A stretch of DNA of 26,327 nt from Clostridium sp. UBA3947. Its GTDB lineage: Bacteria; Bacillota; Clostridia; Clostridiales; Clostridiaceae. The notes beneath the pieces were generated by a model. That model was not told where the DNA came from, made no database searches, and saw nothing but the letters and a program-made list of their open reading frames with translations. The stretch spans positions 1 through 26,327 of the forward strand of contig DGDR01000111.1 of the NCBI GenBank assembly GCA_002385545.1, read 5' to 3'. The first letter of the stretch is position 1. Every line of letters begins with the position of its first letter. Shown piece by piece: positions 16,624 through 23,784 of the stretch. Position numbers and translations under genes: made by a program.

Positions 16624-17367
16624 ATGCTGGGGGCATTAACAGATGTTGGTAATATAAGGCGGATTAATGAAGATTATTTTTCATATTCCATAATAGACGA
16701 TATTAAAATATACATAGTGGCTGATGGTATGGGAGGACATAATGCTGGAGAAGTTGCCAGCCAGGTGGCTGTGGAAGCAGTTATACAATATATTCAAGAG
16801 CATAAGGACACAGAGGATTTGCAAGCTTTGTTAAAGGACGCTATAATCCATGCTAATAGCGTTATTTACAATCAGTCTAGAGAAAATCCTCATTTAAAAG
16901 GAATGGGGACAACTATTACAGCTTATTTTAGAAAATCTAATTTCTCAATGGTAGCTAATGTAGGGGATTCTAGTTGTTATATAATAAAGGAAGATAAAAT
17001 TAGCAAAATAACAAAAGATCATTCTTTAGTGCAGCAATTAGTTGATGAAGGTACTATAACTGAACAAGAGGCTAAACATCATCCTAATAAAAATATCATT
17101 ACTCGAGCTATTGGTACTAGTCCCGATGTGGATGTAGATATTTTTGTATTAGAGCCAAGGGGAATTAGTAAAATTATTCTTTGTAGCGATGGACTTACAA
17201 ATGAAGTTCAACCTGAAGAGATATACCAATGCATTAAAGAAACAAACGATAATATGGAAGCATGTCGTGAACTAGTAAATTTGGCTAAGGAAAGAGGAGG
17301 CAAGGATAACATAACGTTGATGGTGATTGAAGGGGAGTGTAATGATGATAGGGACCATATTGAATAA
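16624..17367 (+). CDS. prpC: PP2C-family Ser/Thr phosphatase (PrpC/Stp)
   Basis: 247 residues, full length. PPM-family motifs are present in order: TDVGNIRRINED (6-17), DGMGGH (34-39, metal-binding Asp), GMGTTITAYF, VGDSSCYI, SDGLTNEV and KDNITLMV. It is a manganese-dependent cytoplasmic phosphatase expected to reverse PrkC phosphorylation, including PrkC itself and ribosome or cell-wall targets. GAGAGGGGTG precedes the ATG. Its end overlaps the prkC start by about 23 bases, so the opposing enzymes are probably made in coupled amounts. Confidence 0.96.
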   Translation: MLGALTDVGNIRRINEDYFSYSIIDDIKIYIVADGMGGHNAGEVASQVAVEAVIQYIQEHKDTEDLQALLKDAIIHANSVIYNQSRENPHLKGMGTTITAYFRKSNFSMVANVGDSSCYIIKEDKISKITKDHSLVQQLVDEGTITEQEAKHHPNKNIITRAIGTSPDVDVDIFVLEPRGISKIILCSDGLTNEVQPEEIYQCIKETNDNMEACRELVNLAKERGGKDNITLMVIEGECNDDRDHIE

Positions 17368-19288
17368 CAGATACGAAATACTGGAAAAAATTGGCGAAGG
17401 TGGTATGGCAGAGGTATATAAAGCTCGATGTCATAAGTTAAATAGATATGATGCAGTAAAAATATTAAAAAGGGAAAGCGCCAATGATCCGCTTGTAGTA
17501 GAAAAATTTAAACGTGAGGCCACAGCTGTTGCTAATTTGTCTGACAGCAATATAGTCAACATTTTTGATGTAGGTACCCAAGATGGTATTAACTACATAG
17601 TAATGGAATATGTTAAGGGAAAAACCCTTAAGCAATTAATTAATGAAAATGTTAGACTAAGTTATGAAAGGGCTATTGACATTGCTATTCAAATTACTAA
17701 GGCATTAGACTGTGCTCATAGAAACAATATAATCCATAGAGATATAAAGCCACAAAATATTTTAATAACAGAAGAGGGTATAGTAAAGGTTACAGATTTT
17801 GGTATAGCTAAGGCAAGTAGTAATGTAACTATAACTAATTCCAATAAGGTTATAGGGTCTGCTCATTATTTTTCACCAGAACAAGCTCGAGGCAATTATG
17901 TTGATACTAGAACTGATATATATTCCTTAGGTGTAGTTATATACGAAATGGTTACTGGTAAGGTGCCTTTTGATGCTGAAAGTCCTGTTACTATAGCTTT
18001 AAAGCATTTGCAGGATACACCAATTCCACCAATTGAACTTAACAGCAGTATTCCTAGTGGATTAAATACTTTAATTATGAGATGTATGGAAAAGGATCCT
18101 AATAACAGATACCAATCTGCAAGAGAAGTTTTAATGGATTTGATTAACATTCAAAGAAATTTAAATTATGAAGTTGCAGCAGCACCACCAGACAATGACC
18201 ATACTAGAGTTATGGAACCAGTTAATGCTCCTAGGTATAATGACTATGACGATGAAGATGATTATGATTATGAACCTAGGGTAAACAATAAGACTAAAAA
18301 GTATCTAATTTATGCTTTAATAGGTATTTTTGTTTTGGTAATTGGAGTTATAACTGCTTATGCATTAATGGGTGGCAAAGGTAATAATAAAACTCCTAAT
18401 AATAGCATAGTTGACAAAGGAGAAGAGGTAGAAGTTCCAAATGTGGTTGGAATGACTAAGGATGAGGCTAAAGCTGCCATTGAGGAGATAGGACTAGTTT
18501 ATGAAGAAGAATTAGTAAATGACTCAGAGGTTGAGAAAGATAAGGTTATTTCTGTGGTTGAGCCTGAAGTTGGTTCTAAAGTTAAAAAGGGCAGAAAGGT
18601 TGTAGTTAGAGTTAGCCTTGGTGCAGAAACTAATGTAGTTCCAGATATGTCTGATATACAAGAGGAACAGCTAGAACAGATGTTACGATCCTATGGATTT
18701 AAGGTTGGTAAAATAACACGTGAATTTAGTGATGAAGTTGAAAAGGGTAAAGTAATTCGTCAATCGCCAGAACCTGGTGAAGAATTAGAGGAAGGCGGAA
18801 AAATTGACTTTGTAATAAGCAAGGGTAAAGAAATAAAGATGGTTAGAGTGCCTAATTTGAAAGGTAAGAGCATAGATGAAATTGAGCAAATAATTCATGA
18901 TGCTGGACTTACAGTACAGGATAAGAATCCAAAGGTAACAGACGATCCAAGGCAAGTAGGTAAAGTATTTGAACAGAACCCACCTGCAAATTCTGAAGTA
19001 GAGGAAGGAACTGGAGTTAGTGTAAGCTACTATGTATTAGAGCAAGTGACTCTACCAAACTTAATTGGTAAAAATATTGGAGAGATTAAAAAGCTTGACA
19101 TAGTAAAAAATAAAAAAATAAATATACAAATATTTCCTACTTATGCAGATGACTCCTATATAGTTGTGGAAGTTGATGGCTATAATGAAGGAGATAAGGT
19201 TGATGTTGGAACTACCATTAGATTGGCAGTTGAGTCACCAAATGGCGGAGATGAAGAGGATGATGAGGAGCCAAGTGATGGAGATTAG
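17345..19288 (+). CDS. prkC: PASTA-domain Ser/Thr protein kinase PrkC
   Basis: 647 residues. The cytoplasmic kinase domain (1-270) is complete: glycine loop GEGGMAEV (17-24), Lys39, Glu58, HRDIKPQN (131-138), DFG (151-153) and SPEQ (177-180). A juxtamembrane stretch has Thr287 in HTRVMEP and an acidic Tyr/Asp patch (YDDEDDYDY). One membrane helix spans about 320-341. Three clear PASTA repeats follow, plus a fourth divergent one and an acidic tail (GDEEDDEEPSDGD). PASTA kinases sense muropeptides or lipid II and phosphorylate cell-wall, translation and germination targets. The ATG at 17345 is chosen over 17342 and an upstream TTG because the spacing to GGGGAG is best and the paralogue at 20440 starts identically (MIGTILN). 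Confidence 0.96.
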   Translation: MIGTILNNRYEILEKIGEGGMAEVYKARCHKLNRYDAVKILKRESANDPLVVEKFKREATAVANLSDSNIVNIFDVGTQDGINYIVMEYVKGKTLKQLINENVRLSYERAIDIAIQITKALDCAHRNNIIHRDIKPQNILITEEGIVKVTDFGIAKASSNVTITNSNKVIGSAHYFSPEQARGNYVDTRTDIYSLGVVIYEMVTGKVPFDAESPVTIALKHLQDTPIPPIELNSSIPSGLNTLIMRCMEKDPNNRYQSAREVLMDLINIQRNLNYEVAAAPPDNDHTRVMEPVNAPRYNDYDDEDDYDYEPRVNNKTKKYLIYALIGIFVLVIGVITAYALMGGKGNNKTPNNSIVDKGEEVEVPNVVGMTKDEAKAAIEEIGLVYEEELVNDSEVEKDKVISVVEPEVGSKVKKGRKVVVRVSLGAETNVVPDMSDIQEEQLEQMLRSYGFKVGKITREFSDEVEKGKVIRQSPEPGEELEEGGKIDFVISKGKEIKMVRVPNLKGKSIDEIEQIIHDAGLTVQDKNPKVTDDPRQVGKVFEQNPPANSEVEEGTGVSVSYYVLEQVTLPNLIGKNIGEIKKLDIVKNKKINIQIFPTYADDSYIVVEVDGYNEGDKVDVGTTIRLAVESPNGGDEEDDEEPSDGD

Positions 19289-19353
19289 GTAGGAACGGTG
19301 GAAATAGAAAACCAAACCCATAAAGTACACAAAATAATACTAGAGGTGCATAT

Positions 19354-20220
19354 ATGATAGGAAGGATCATAAAAGGTATTGGCGGATTCTATTATGTAAA
19401 GGTTGAAGATGAAATTATAGAATGTAAGGCAAGAGGTAAGTTCAGACACAATGAACTTACCCCTTTAGTAGGTGACAAGGTTGAGATTAGCATAAAAAAC
19501 AATAAGGGAGTTATAGAAAAAATATTACCTAGAAGCAATGAGTTAATTAGACCTAACGTGGCAAACGTAACTCAAGCCTTTGTAGTATTTTCTATAAAAA
19601 GTCCTGATATTAACATGGACCTATTGAATAAATTTCTAGTATTATGTGAAAGTAAAAATCTAAAAATTACTATTTGCATCAATAAAAAGGATTTGGCCGA
19701 TGAACAAGATAAAGCTTTCGTTGAAAGTTATTTTGGAAACATAGGATATGAGTATTATTTTATTGAAGCTAAGAATAATCATGGTATTGATGAACTTAAA
19801 AGACATCTAGCTAATAATGTAACAGTAGTATGTGGTCCTTCAGGGGTAGGGAAATCAACCTTAATTAATAAACTTTGTGGCAATGAAGTTATGGCTACAG
19901 GTCAAATTAGTGAGAAAAGCAATAGAGGAAAACATACTACTAGGCATAGCCAGCTGATTGATGTTGAAGGTGGTTTTATTGTAGATACTCCTGGATTTTC
20001 TTCTCTAGATATAACCATTATAAAAAAGGATGAACTGCAATATTGCTTTCCAGAATTTCAGGACTATAATGAAGGCTGTAAGTTTAAAGGATGCTTACAT
20101 TATAAGGAGCCCAATTGTGCTGTTAAAAACGCTGTAGATAAGGAGATAATACACAAGGATAGATACGATAGCTATATTGCTATGTTAGAAGAACTAATAC
20201 AGATAAAGCCTTATAATTAG
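19354..20220 (+). CDS. rsgA: Ribosome small-subunit-dependent GTPase RsgA
   Basis: 288 residues. An N-terminal OB fold (about 1-65) precedes a circularly permuted GTPase in which NKKD (110-113, G4) comes before GPSGVGKST (161-169, G1), RGKHTTR (191-197, G2) and DTPG (211-214, G3). A C-terminal zinc site follows (CKFKGC, NCAVKNAV). RsgA helps mature the 30S subunit and is a known phosphorylation substrate of PrkC-type kinases, which fits its place right after prkC. AGAGGTG precedes the ATG. A strong hairpin 15 bases beyond the stop sets it apart from the pseudokinase gene. Confidence 0.96.
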   Translation: MIGRIIKGIGGFYYVKVEDEIIECKARGKFRHNELTPLVGDKVEISIKNNKGVIEKILPRSNELIRPNVANVTQAFVVFSIKSPDINMDLLNKFLVLCESKNLKITICINKKDLADEQDKAFVESYFGNIGYEYYFIEAKNNHGIDELKRHLANNVTVVCGPSGVGKSTLINKLCGNEVMATGQISEKSNRGKHTTRHSQLIDVEGGFIVDTPGFSSLDITIIKKDELQYCFPEFQDYNEGCKFKGCLHYKEPNCAVKNAVDKEIIHKDRYDSYIAMLEELIQIKPYN

Positions 20221-20234
20221 TAATATATAAGTTT

Positions 20235-20280
20235 CACCCAGAATAAAGAATATAATGTCGTTATTCTGGGTGTTATTTAT
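20235..20280 (+). terminator. Strong hairpin after rsgA, probable terminator
   Basis: CACCCAGAATAA (20235-20246) and TTATTCTGGGTG (20261-20272) form a perfect 12-bp stem with a 14-base loop. The tail TTATTTAT is T-rich but interrupted. It probably ends the long housekeeping run. Weak alternatives are RNA stabilisation or a regulatory site for the next gene. Confidence 0.65.
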
Positions 20281-20439
20281 ATCTTAAGAAGGAAGAATGC
20301 AAAAGAAATCTTAGTTCTAGGATTATACAAATAAATCCATAGTGTAAATAATAGAATGAAAGCATTTTTTCAATAATAAACATGAATAAGTAAAGCATAA
20401 ATGTGCAATTATAATATGGTTATCGGAGGGAAGTGAAAG

Positions 20440-21924
20440 ATGATAGGAACCATATTGAATGATAGATATGAGATTTTGGAGAAGATTGATGAAGATGATG
20501 TGATTGAGGTTTACAAGGCTAGATGTAATAAATTAAACCGTTTCAATACCATAAAAATACTAAAAAAGAATTGTATGGATGATTATTCTGTAGTTGAAAG
20601 GTTTAAACATGAAGCAGCTGAGTTGGCTAAGTTAACTAATAGTAATATAGTAAATATTTACGATGTAGTTTATCAGGGTAATATTAACTATATGGTCATG
20701 GAATATGTTATTGGCAAAACTTTAAAGGAGTTAATAATTGAAAATGTAAGATTAAGTTTTGAAAGATCCTTAAATATAGCTATACAAATAGCAAAAGCTT
20801 TAGATAGTGCACATAAAAGTAATATAGTCCACGGAAATATAAGACCTGAAAATATATTAATAACAGATAGCGGAACTGTGAAAGTAGCTAATTTCTCCTT
20901 ATTAAAGAGTGATAAGCATTTAGATAAAACTAATTTTCATAAGTTGGCGGGTATGATGCCTTATTGTTCTCCTGAGCAATTAGGAAATAGTACTATTGAT
21001 ACTAGGACAGATATTTATTCGTTAGGTATAGTAATGTATGAAATGCTTACTGGAAAGCTTCCTTTTAAGGATGAAAATCCTATAATATTAAAAAATAAGA
21101 TTCAAGAGGATTTGGCAACGGAGCCTATACAGCTAAATAATAGCATACCAATTATTTTAAACAATATTATTATGAAGTGTATAGAAAAAGAACCTAACGG
21201 CAGATATAAAAATGCAAATGAAATCTTATTAGAACTACAAAGTATCCAAAATAACATGGATTATGAGGCGTTATCGAATCCAGTTAAAAAAGATTTTACT
21301 CAAAGGATGCCAGCTATTAATATACCAAAGAAAGAGATAAATGATATTAAATCTACAGTGGTTACAAATGTAAATAAATCTAAACTAACCCATAAGACTA
21401 AAAGTTATTTAGTATATACCTTAATAGGTATAATGGTATTTGTTGTTGGTATAGCAGTCACAATGGGTTTTAGCGGATTCATTGAAAATAATAAACATAA
21501 AGAACAGGCAAAAGCAACTAATACAGTAATAGTACCTAATTTAACTAATAGGTCTAAAGAAGATGCTAAAAAAGCTATTGAAGCTATTGGGTTAAAATAT
21601 AAAGAAGTAATCGAAAATACTAACGAAGCTGAGGAAGGGATGGTTATTGGCACTAATCCGGGAAAGGGAGCAACGGTTAAAAAAGGTGATACAATTGAGG
21701 TTAGGGTTAGTAGTGGTGTAATTAAAAAGAAGGTCCCTAATCTTATAGGAAAATATGAATCCGAAGCTAGAGTAATTGTTCCACAAAATGGTTTTAAAAT
21801 AGGTAAACCCATATATATAAGAGATGGTAGATATGTTAAGTATCATGTAGTAGATCAAGAGCCTAAGCCAGGAGAGGAACTTGAAGAAGGTGGAGTTATA
21901 ACTTATACTGTTAATTTACAGTAA
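20440..21924 (+). CDS. PrkC-like PASTA-domain pseudokinase
   Basis: 494 residues, uninterrupted. The kinase-like region (1-270) matches the neighbouring PrkC without gaps at every landmark checked up to Thr287; about 65 of the first 100 residues are identical by hand count. Key residues are lost: the glycine loop is DEDDVIEV (17-24), HRD is HGN (131-133, Asn for catalytic Asp) and DFG is NFS (151-153). Lys39, Glu58, SPEQ and DIYSLG remain. Thr287 sits in FTQRMP, matching HTRVMEP of PrkC. A membrane helix (about 322-345) and two PASTA repeats (about 364-494) follow, against four in PrkC. GGAGGGA precedes the ATG by 7-8 bases. No convincing promoter was found; a lone TATAAT lies at 20410-20415. 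I infer a catalytically dead membrane receptor or regulator of PrkC. Confidence 0.88.
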   Translation: MIGTILNDRYEILEKIDEDDVIEVYKARCNKLNRFNTIKILKKNCMDDYSVVERFKHEAAELAKLTNSNIVNIYDVVYQGNINYMVMEYVIGKTLKELIIENVRLSFERSLNIAIQIAKALDSAHKSNIVHGNIRPENILITDSGTVKVANFSLLKSDKHLDKTNFHKLAGMMPYCSPEQLGNSTIDTRTDIYSLGIVMYEMLTGKLPFKDENPIILKNKIQEDLATEPIQLNNSIPIILNNIIMKCIEKEPNGRYKNANEILLELQSIQNNMDYEALSNPVKKDFTQRMPAINIPKKEINDIKSTVVTNVNKSKLTHKTKSYLVYTLIGIMVFVVGIAVTMGFSGFIENNKHKEQAKATNTVIVPNLTNRSKEDAKKAIEAIGLKYKEVIENTNEAEEGMVIGTNPGKGATVKKGDTIEVRVSSGVIKKKVPNLIGKYESEARVIVPQNGFKIGKPIYIRDGRYVKYHVVDQEPKPGEELEEGGVITYTVNLQ

Positions 21925-21930
21925 TATTAA

Positions 21931-21959
21931 TTTCAACATTTATAAATAAGCGATATAAT
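21931..21959 (+). promoter_or_regulatory. Tentative promoter of thiN
   Basis: A perfect -10 TATAAT (21954-21959) lies 17 bases after a weak -35 TTTCAA (21931-21936), 59 bases upstream of the thiN ATG. The poor -35 match in AT-rich DNA makes this a weak call. Confidence 0.3.
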
Positions 21960-22018
21960 ACTATTATATATTTTAGTTAACAGATAGAAATTAGAAAAAA
22001 GAGAGGGGGGAGGGACAT

Positions 22019-22654
22019 ATGAGAGCTTTAATAGTAGCGGGTGGAAATGCTCCTTCTAAAGCTTTATTGGTGAAAGAAGCAGCAATTGCAGATTATATAA
22101 TTGGTGTCGATAAAGGAATAGAGTACTTGTATGAAAATAACATTAAGCCTAATATTATTTTAGGAGATTTTGATTCAATTAATCCTTCTTTATTGAAGGA
22201 CATAAAAGAAATTGTTACAGAAGTTCTTACATTTCCTGAGGAAAAGGACTTTACAGACAGCCAATTGGCTCTTAAAAAAGCCTTAGACTTAATGATGGAT
22301 GAGATTGTTTTATTAGGGGTGACAGGTAGTAGAATAGATCATACCTTAGCTAATATAGGGCTACTTTATCAATGCTTACAGGCAGGAGTAAAGGCCACTA
22401 TAAAAGATGATAAAAATATTTTGTTTATGGTAGATAAAAGTACAACTTTAGAGGTAAATGAAGGGGGCTATTTTTCCTTAATTGCTTACGGTGGTATTGT
22501 GGAAGGACTTAGCATAAAAAATGGAAAGTATGAGTTGAATCACTACAATCTATTACCTCATGATAACATAACTATTTCTAATGAATTTATAGGTAAAGAT
22601 GTGGACATTACTTTTGAGAAAGGGATTTTATTAATAGCTTATACTAAAGATTAA
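22019..22654 (+). CDS. thiN: Thiamine pyrophosphokinase
   Basis: 211 residues. VDKGIEYLYE (30-39) and LGDFDSINP (48-56) are the metal and pyrophosphate-binding motifs, and VTGSRIDHTLANIGLL carries the second conserved signature of the family. The enzyme transfers pyrophosphate from ATP to thiamine, giving thiamine diphosphate. The ATG at 22019 has an unusually strong purine-rich site (GAGGGGGGAGGG). In many Firmicutes thiN follows rsgA and rpe; here the pseudokinase gene stands in the rpe position. No terminator is visible after it, so the 54-residue ORF and spoVM may be partly read through. Confidence 0.95.
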   Translation: MRALIVAGGNAPSKALLVKEAAIADYIIGVDKGIEYLYENNIKPNIILGDFDSINPSLLKDIKEIVTEVLTFPEEKDFTDSQLALKKALDLMMDEIVLLGVTGSRIDHTLANIGLLYQCLQAGVKATIKDDKNILFMVDKSTTLEVNEGGYFSLIAYGGIVEGLSIKNGKYELNHYNLLPHDNITISNEFIGKDVDITFEKGILLIAYTKD

Positions 22655-22726
22655 TTTTTTTGGAACATATTAAGTTTTTCAGTCATATAATAATTATTGA
22701 AATAATGATGAGGTGTGATTAGTTAG

Positions 22727-22891
22727 TTGAAACTTTCCAGGAAGCTTAGAAAAAAATTGGGACTTATACTAACATGCATCGGTGCTGGTATTGTATTAAC
22801 AATAATAGTACCTATTTGGGGATGGATAGCTGCATCAGGAGTAGGTATAATAATCCTTGGTTGGCAGATAATGAATCACAGCCATCATTAG
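22727..22891 (+). CDS. Small membrane protein upstream of spoVM, uncharacterised
   Basis: A 54-residue ORF that is easily missed. A basic N-terminus (KLSRKLRKKLG) is followed by one long or two short hydrophobic segments (about 11-46) rich in Ile/Gly with WGW at 31-33, and a His-rich end (NHSHH). The layout predicts a small inner-membrane protein with the basic end inside. The start is taken as TTG at 22727, because the codon before it is an in-frame TAG and no ATG or GTG occurs before the hydrophobic part. GAGGTG lies 11 bases upstream, a somewhat long spacing. It is 21 bases before spoVM in the same direction, so a sporulation role is possible but unproven. I do not recognise a named family. 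Confidence 0.65.
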   Translation: MKLSRKLRKKLGLILTCIGAGIVLTIIVPIWGWIAASGVGIIILGWQIMNHSHH

Positions 22892-22912
22892 CAATTGATA
22901 TGAGGAGGACCT

Positions 22913-22981
22913 ATGAAAATTATTGCCATTAAATTACCGAAGTTTCTTTCCTCAATATTTAAAATTTTTATACGTAGATAA
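22913..22981 (+). CDS. spoVM: Stage V sporulation protein M (SpoVM)
   Basis: A 22-codon ORF with a strong GAGGAGG site 4 bases before the ATG. Residues 6-12 are IKLPKFL, identical to this stretch of B. subtilis SpoVM (26 residues), including Pro9. The remainder is a short amphipathic stretch ending in Arg-Arg. SpoVM inserts as an amphipathic helix into the convex outer forespore membrane and anchors the SpoIVA coat basement layer. Position between thiN and rpmB matches the usual Firmicute arrangement. It is four residues shorter than the Bacillus protein at the C-terminus. A shared terminator follows 8 bases later. Confidence 0.88.
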   Translation: MKIIAIKLPKFLSSIFKIFIRR

Positions 22982-22989
22982 CATAAAAT

Positions 22990-23027
22990 AAAAAAATGCA
23001 ATTGTTTAACGACAACTGCATTTTTTT
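22990..23027. terminator. Bidirectional terminator between spoVM and rpmB
   Basis: AAAAAAATGCAATTGT (22990-23005) and ACAACTGCATTTTTTT (23012-23027) pair over 16 positions with one mismatch (G-U on the minus strand) around a 6-base loop. Each strand has a seven-T run at its end, so it can serve both converging genes. Confidence 0.92.
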
Positions 23028-23031
23028 ATTT

Positions 23032-23223
23032 TTAAACCGCACGTTGAACTTTTCCAGAACGTAAGCATCTTGTACAAACGTGTATAGTTTTTGGAGTTCC
23101 ATTTACCACAGCTTTAACTCTTCTGATATTCGGAGTCCATGTTCTCTTTGATTGACGGTGTGAATGACTGTATTGAACACCGAAGACAACACCTTTATTG
23201 CAAATATCACATTTTCTTGACAT
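23032..23223 (-). CDS. rpmB: 50S ribosomal protein L28
   Basis: 63 residues beginning MSRKCDICNKGVVFG, with basic SHSHRQSKRTWTPNIRRV and ending CTRCLRSGKVQRA. Two CxxC pairs (C5/C8 and the CTRC near the C-terminus) show the zinc-binding form of L28. The ATG at 23223 follows AAGGAGGTG by 6 bases; the open frame extends nine codons further upstream but without a proper site. It is a single-gene unit transcribed against spoVM, with its own promoter and the shared terminator. Confidence 0.97.
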   Translation of the reverse strand: MSRKCDICNKGVVFGVQYSHSHRQSKRTWTPNIRRVKAVVNGTPKTIHVCTRCLRSGKVQRAV

Positions 23224-23280
23224 TGAAAACACCTCCTTAAAAAACATCAAAATTATTCATTCTCAATTCAAACAATCACT

Positions 23281-23310
23281 ATTGTAGCATAGAATGTATA
23301 AAATATGCAA
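23281..23310 (-). promoter_or_regulatory. Predicted sigma-A promoter of rpmB
   Basis: On the minus strand TTGCAT (23310-23305) and TACAAT (23286-23281) are separated by 18 bases, and the -10 is preceded by TGC, an extended -10 element. It is about 58 bases upstream of the rpmB ATG. Confidence 0.7.
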
Positions 23311-23360
23311 GTGAAATATAAAATTAATAATGACTTTAAAGACTAATTATTATTATTTCC

Positions 23361-23389
23361 TTGAATATAAGTAATAATTAATATAAAAT
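23361..23389 (+). promoter_or_regulatory. Predicted sigma-A promoter of the asp23-fakA unit
   Basis: TTGAAT (23361-23366) and TAAAAT (23384-23389) are separated by 17 bases, 33 bases before the ATG of the Asp23 gene. Spacing is ideal, and each hexamer has one mismatch to consensus (TTGACA has two positions changed). Confidence 0.6.
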
Positions 23390-23422
23390 AAACTATATGG
23401 AAATAATCAAGGAGGAGTTGTT

Positions 23423-23770
23423 ATGATTAAAATAACTAACGAATATGGTATGGTAGGTTATTCAGAAGAAGTGATAGCTAACATTGTTGGCCTATCAACT
23501 ATGGAATGTTATGGTGTAGTAGGTATGGCCTCTAAAAATGCAACAGATGGCCTTTGGGAATTGATAAAAGGTGGTAACTTACATAAAGGAGTTAAAATAC
23601 ATTACAAGGAAGATGAACTTGCAATAGAATTATTTGTGGTAGTAGAATACGGTACTAAAATTTCCGTTATAGCAAACAATATAATACAGAAGGTAAAGTA
23701 TAATGTGGAAAACTTTATGGGAATAAAGGTATCAACTATAACAGTCAATGTACAAGGTGTAAGAGTCTAA
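23423..23770 (+). CDS. Asp23/Gls24 family protein (YloU-like)
   Basis: 115 residues, predicted soluble. VGYSEEVIANIVGLSTMECYGVVGM at the N-terminus and the later VVEYGTKISVIANNIIQKV fit the Asp23/Gls24 (DUF322) family. The residues are V and I rich with the conserved GVVGMAS turn. Members are linked to envelope homeostasis and alkaline stress; the molecular role is not settled. AAGGAGGAG precedes the ATG. It sits 14 bases upstream of fakA, the usual yloU-yloV pairing in Firmicutes, which suggests a functional link to fatty-acid phosphorylation or membrane state. Confidence 0.92.
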   Translation: MIKITNEYGMVGYSEEVIANIVGLSTMECYGVVGMASKNATDGLWELIKGGNLHKGVKIHYKEDELAIELFVVVEYGTKISVIANNIIQKVKYNVENFMGIKVSTITVNVQGVRV

Positions 23771-23784
23771 GGGGGAAGACATAA

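Noticed and set aside
20440..21924. Second PrkC-like gene as a pseudogene
   Set aside because: The frame is open for 494 codons with a good ribosome binding site, and fold-critical residues, membrane helix and PASTA repeats are kept. Only catalytic positions are lost, which fits a pseudokinase better than decay.
22665..22691. Sigma-E-like promoter (ACATATT, CATATAAT) before the 54-residue ORF and spoVM
   Set aside because: The boxes resemble the consensus but the spacing of 12 bases is about two short, so it is mentioned only as a hint and not called as a feature.
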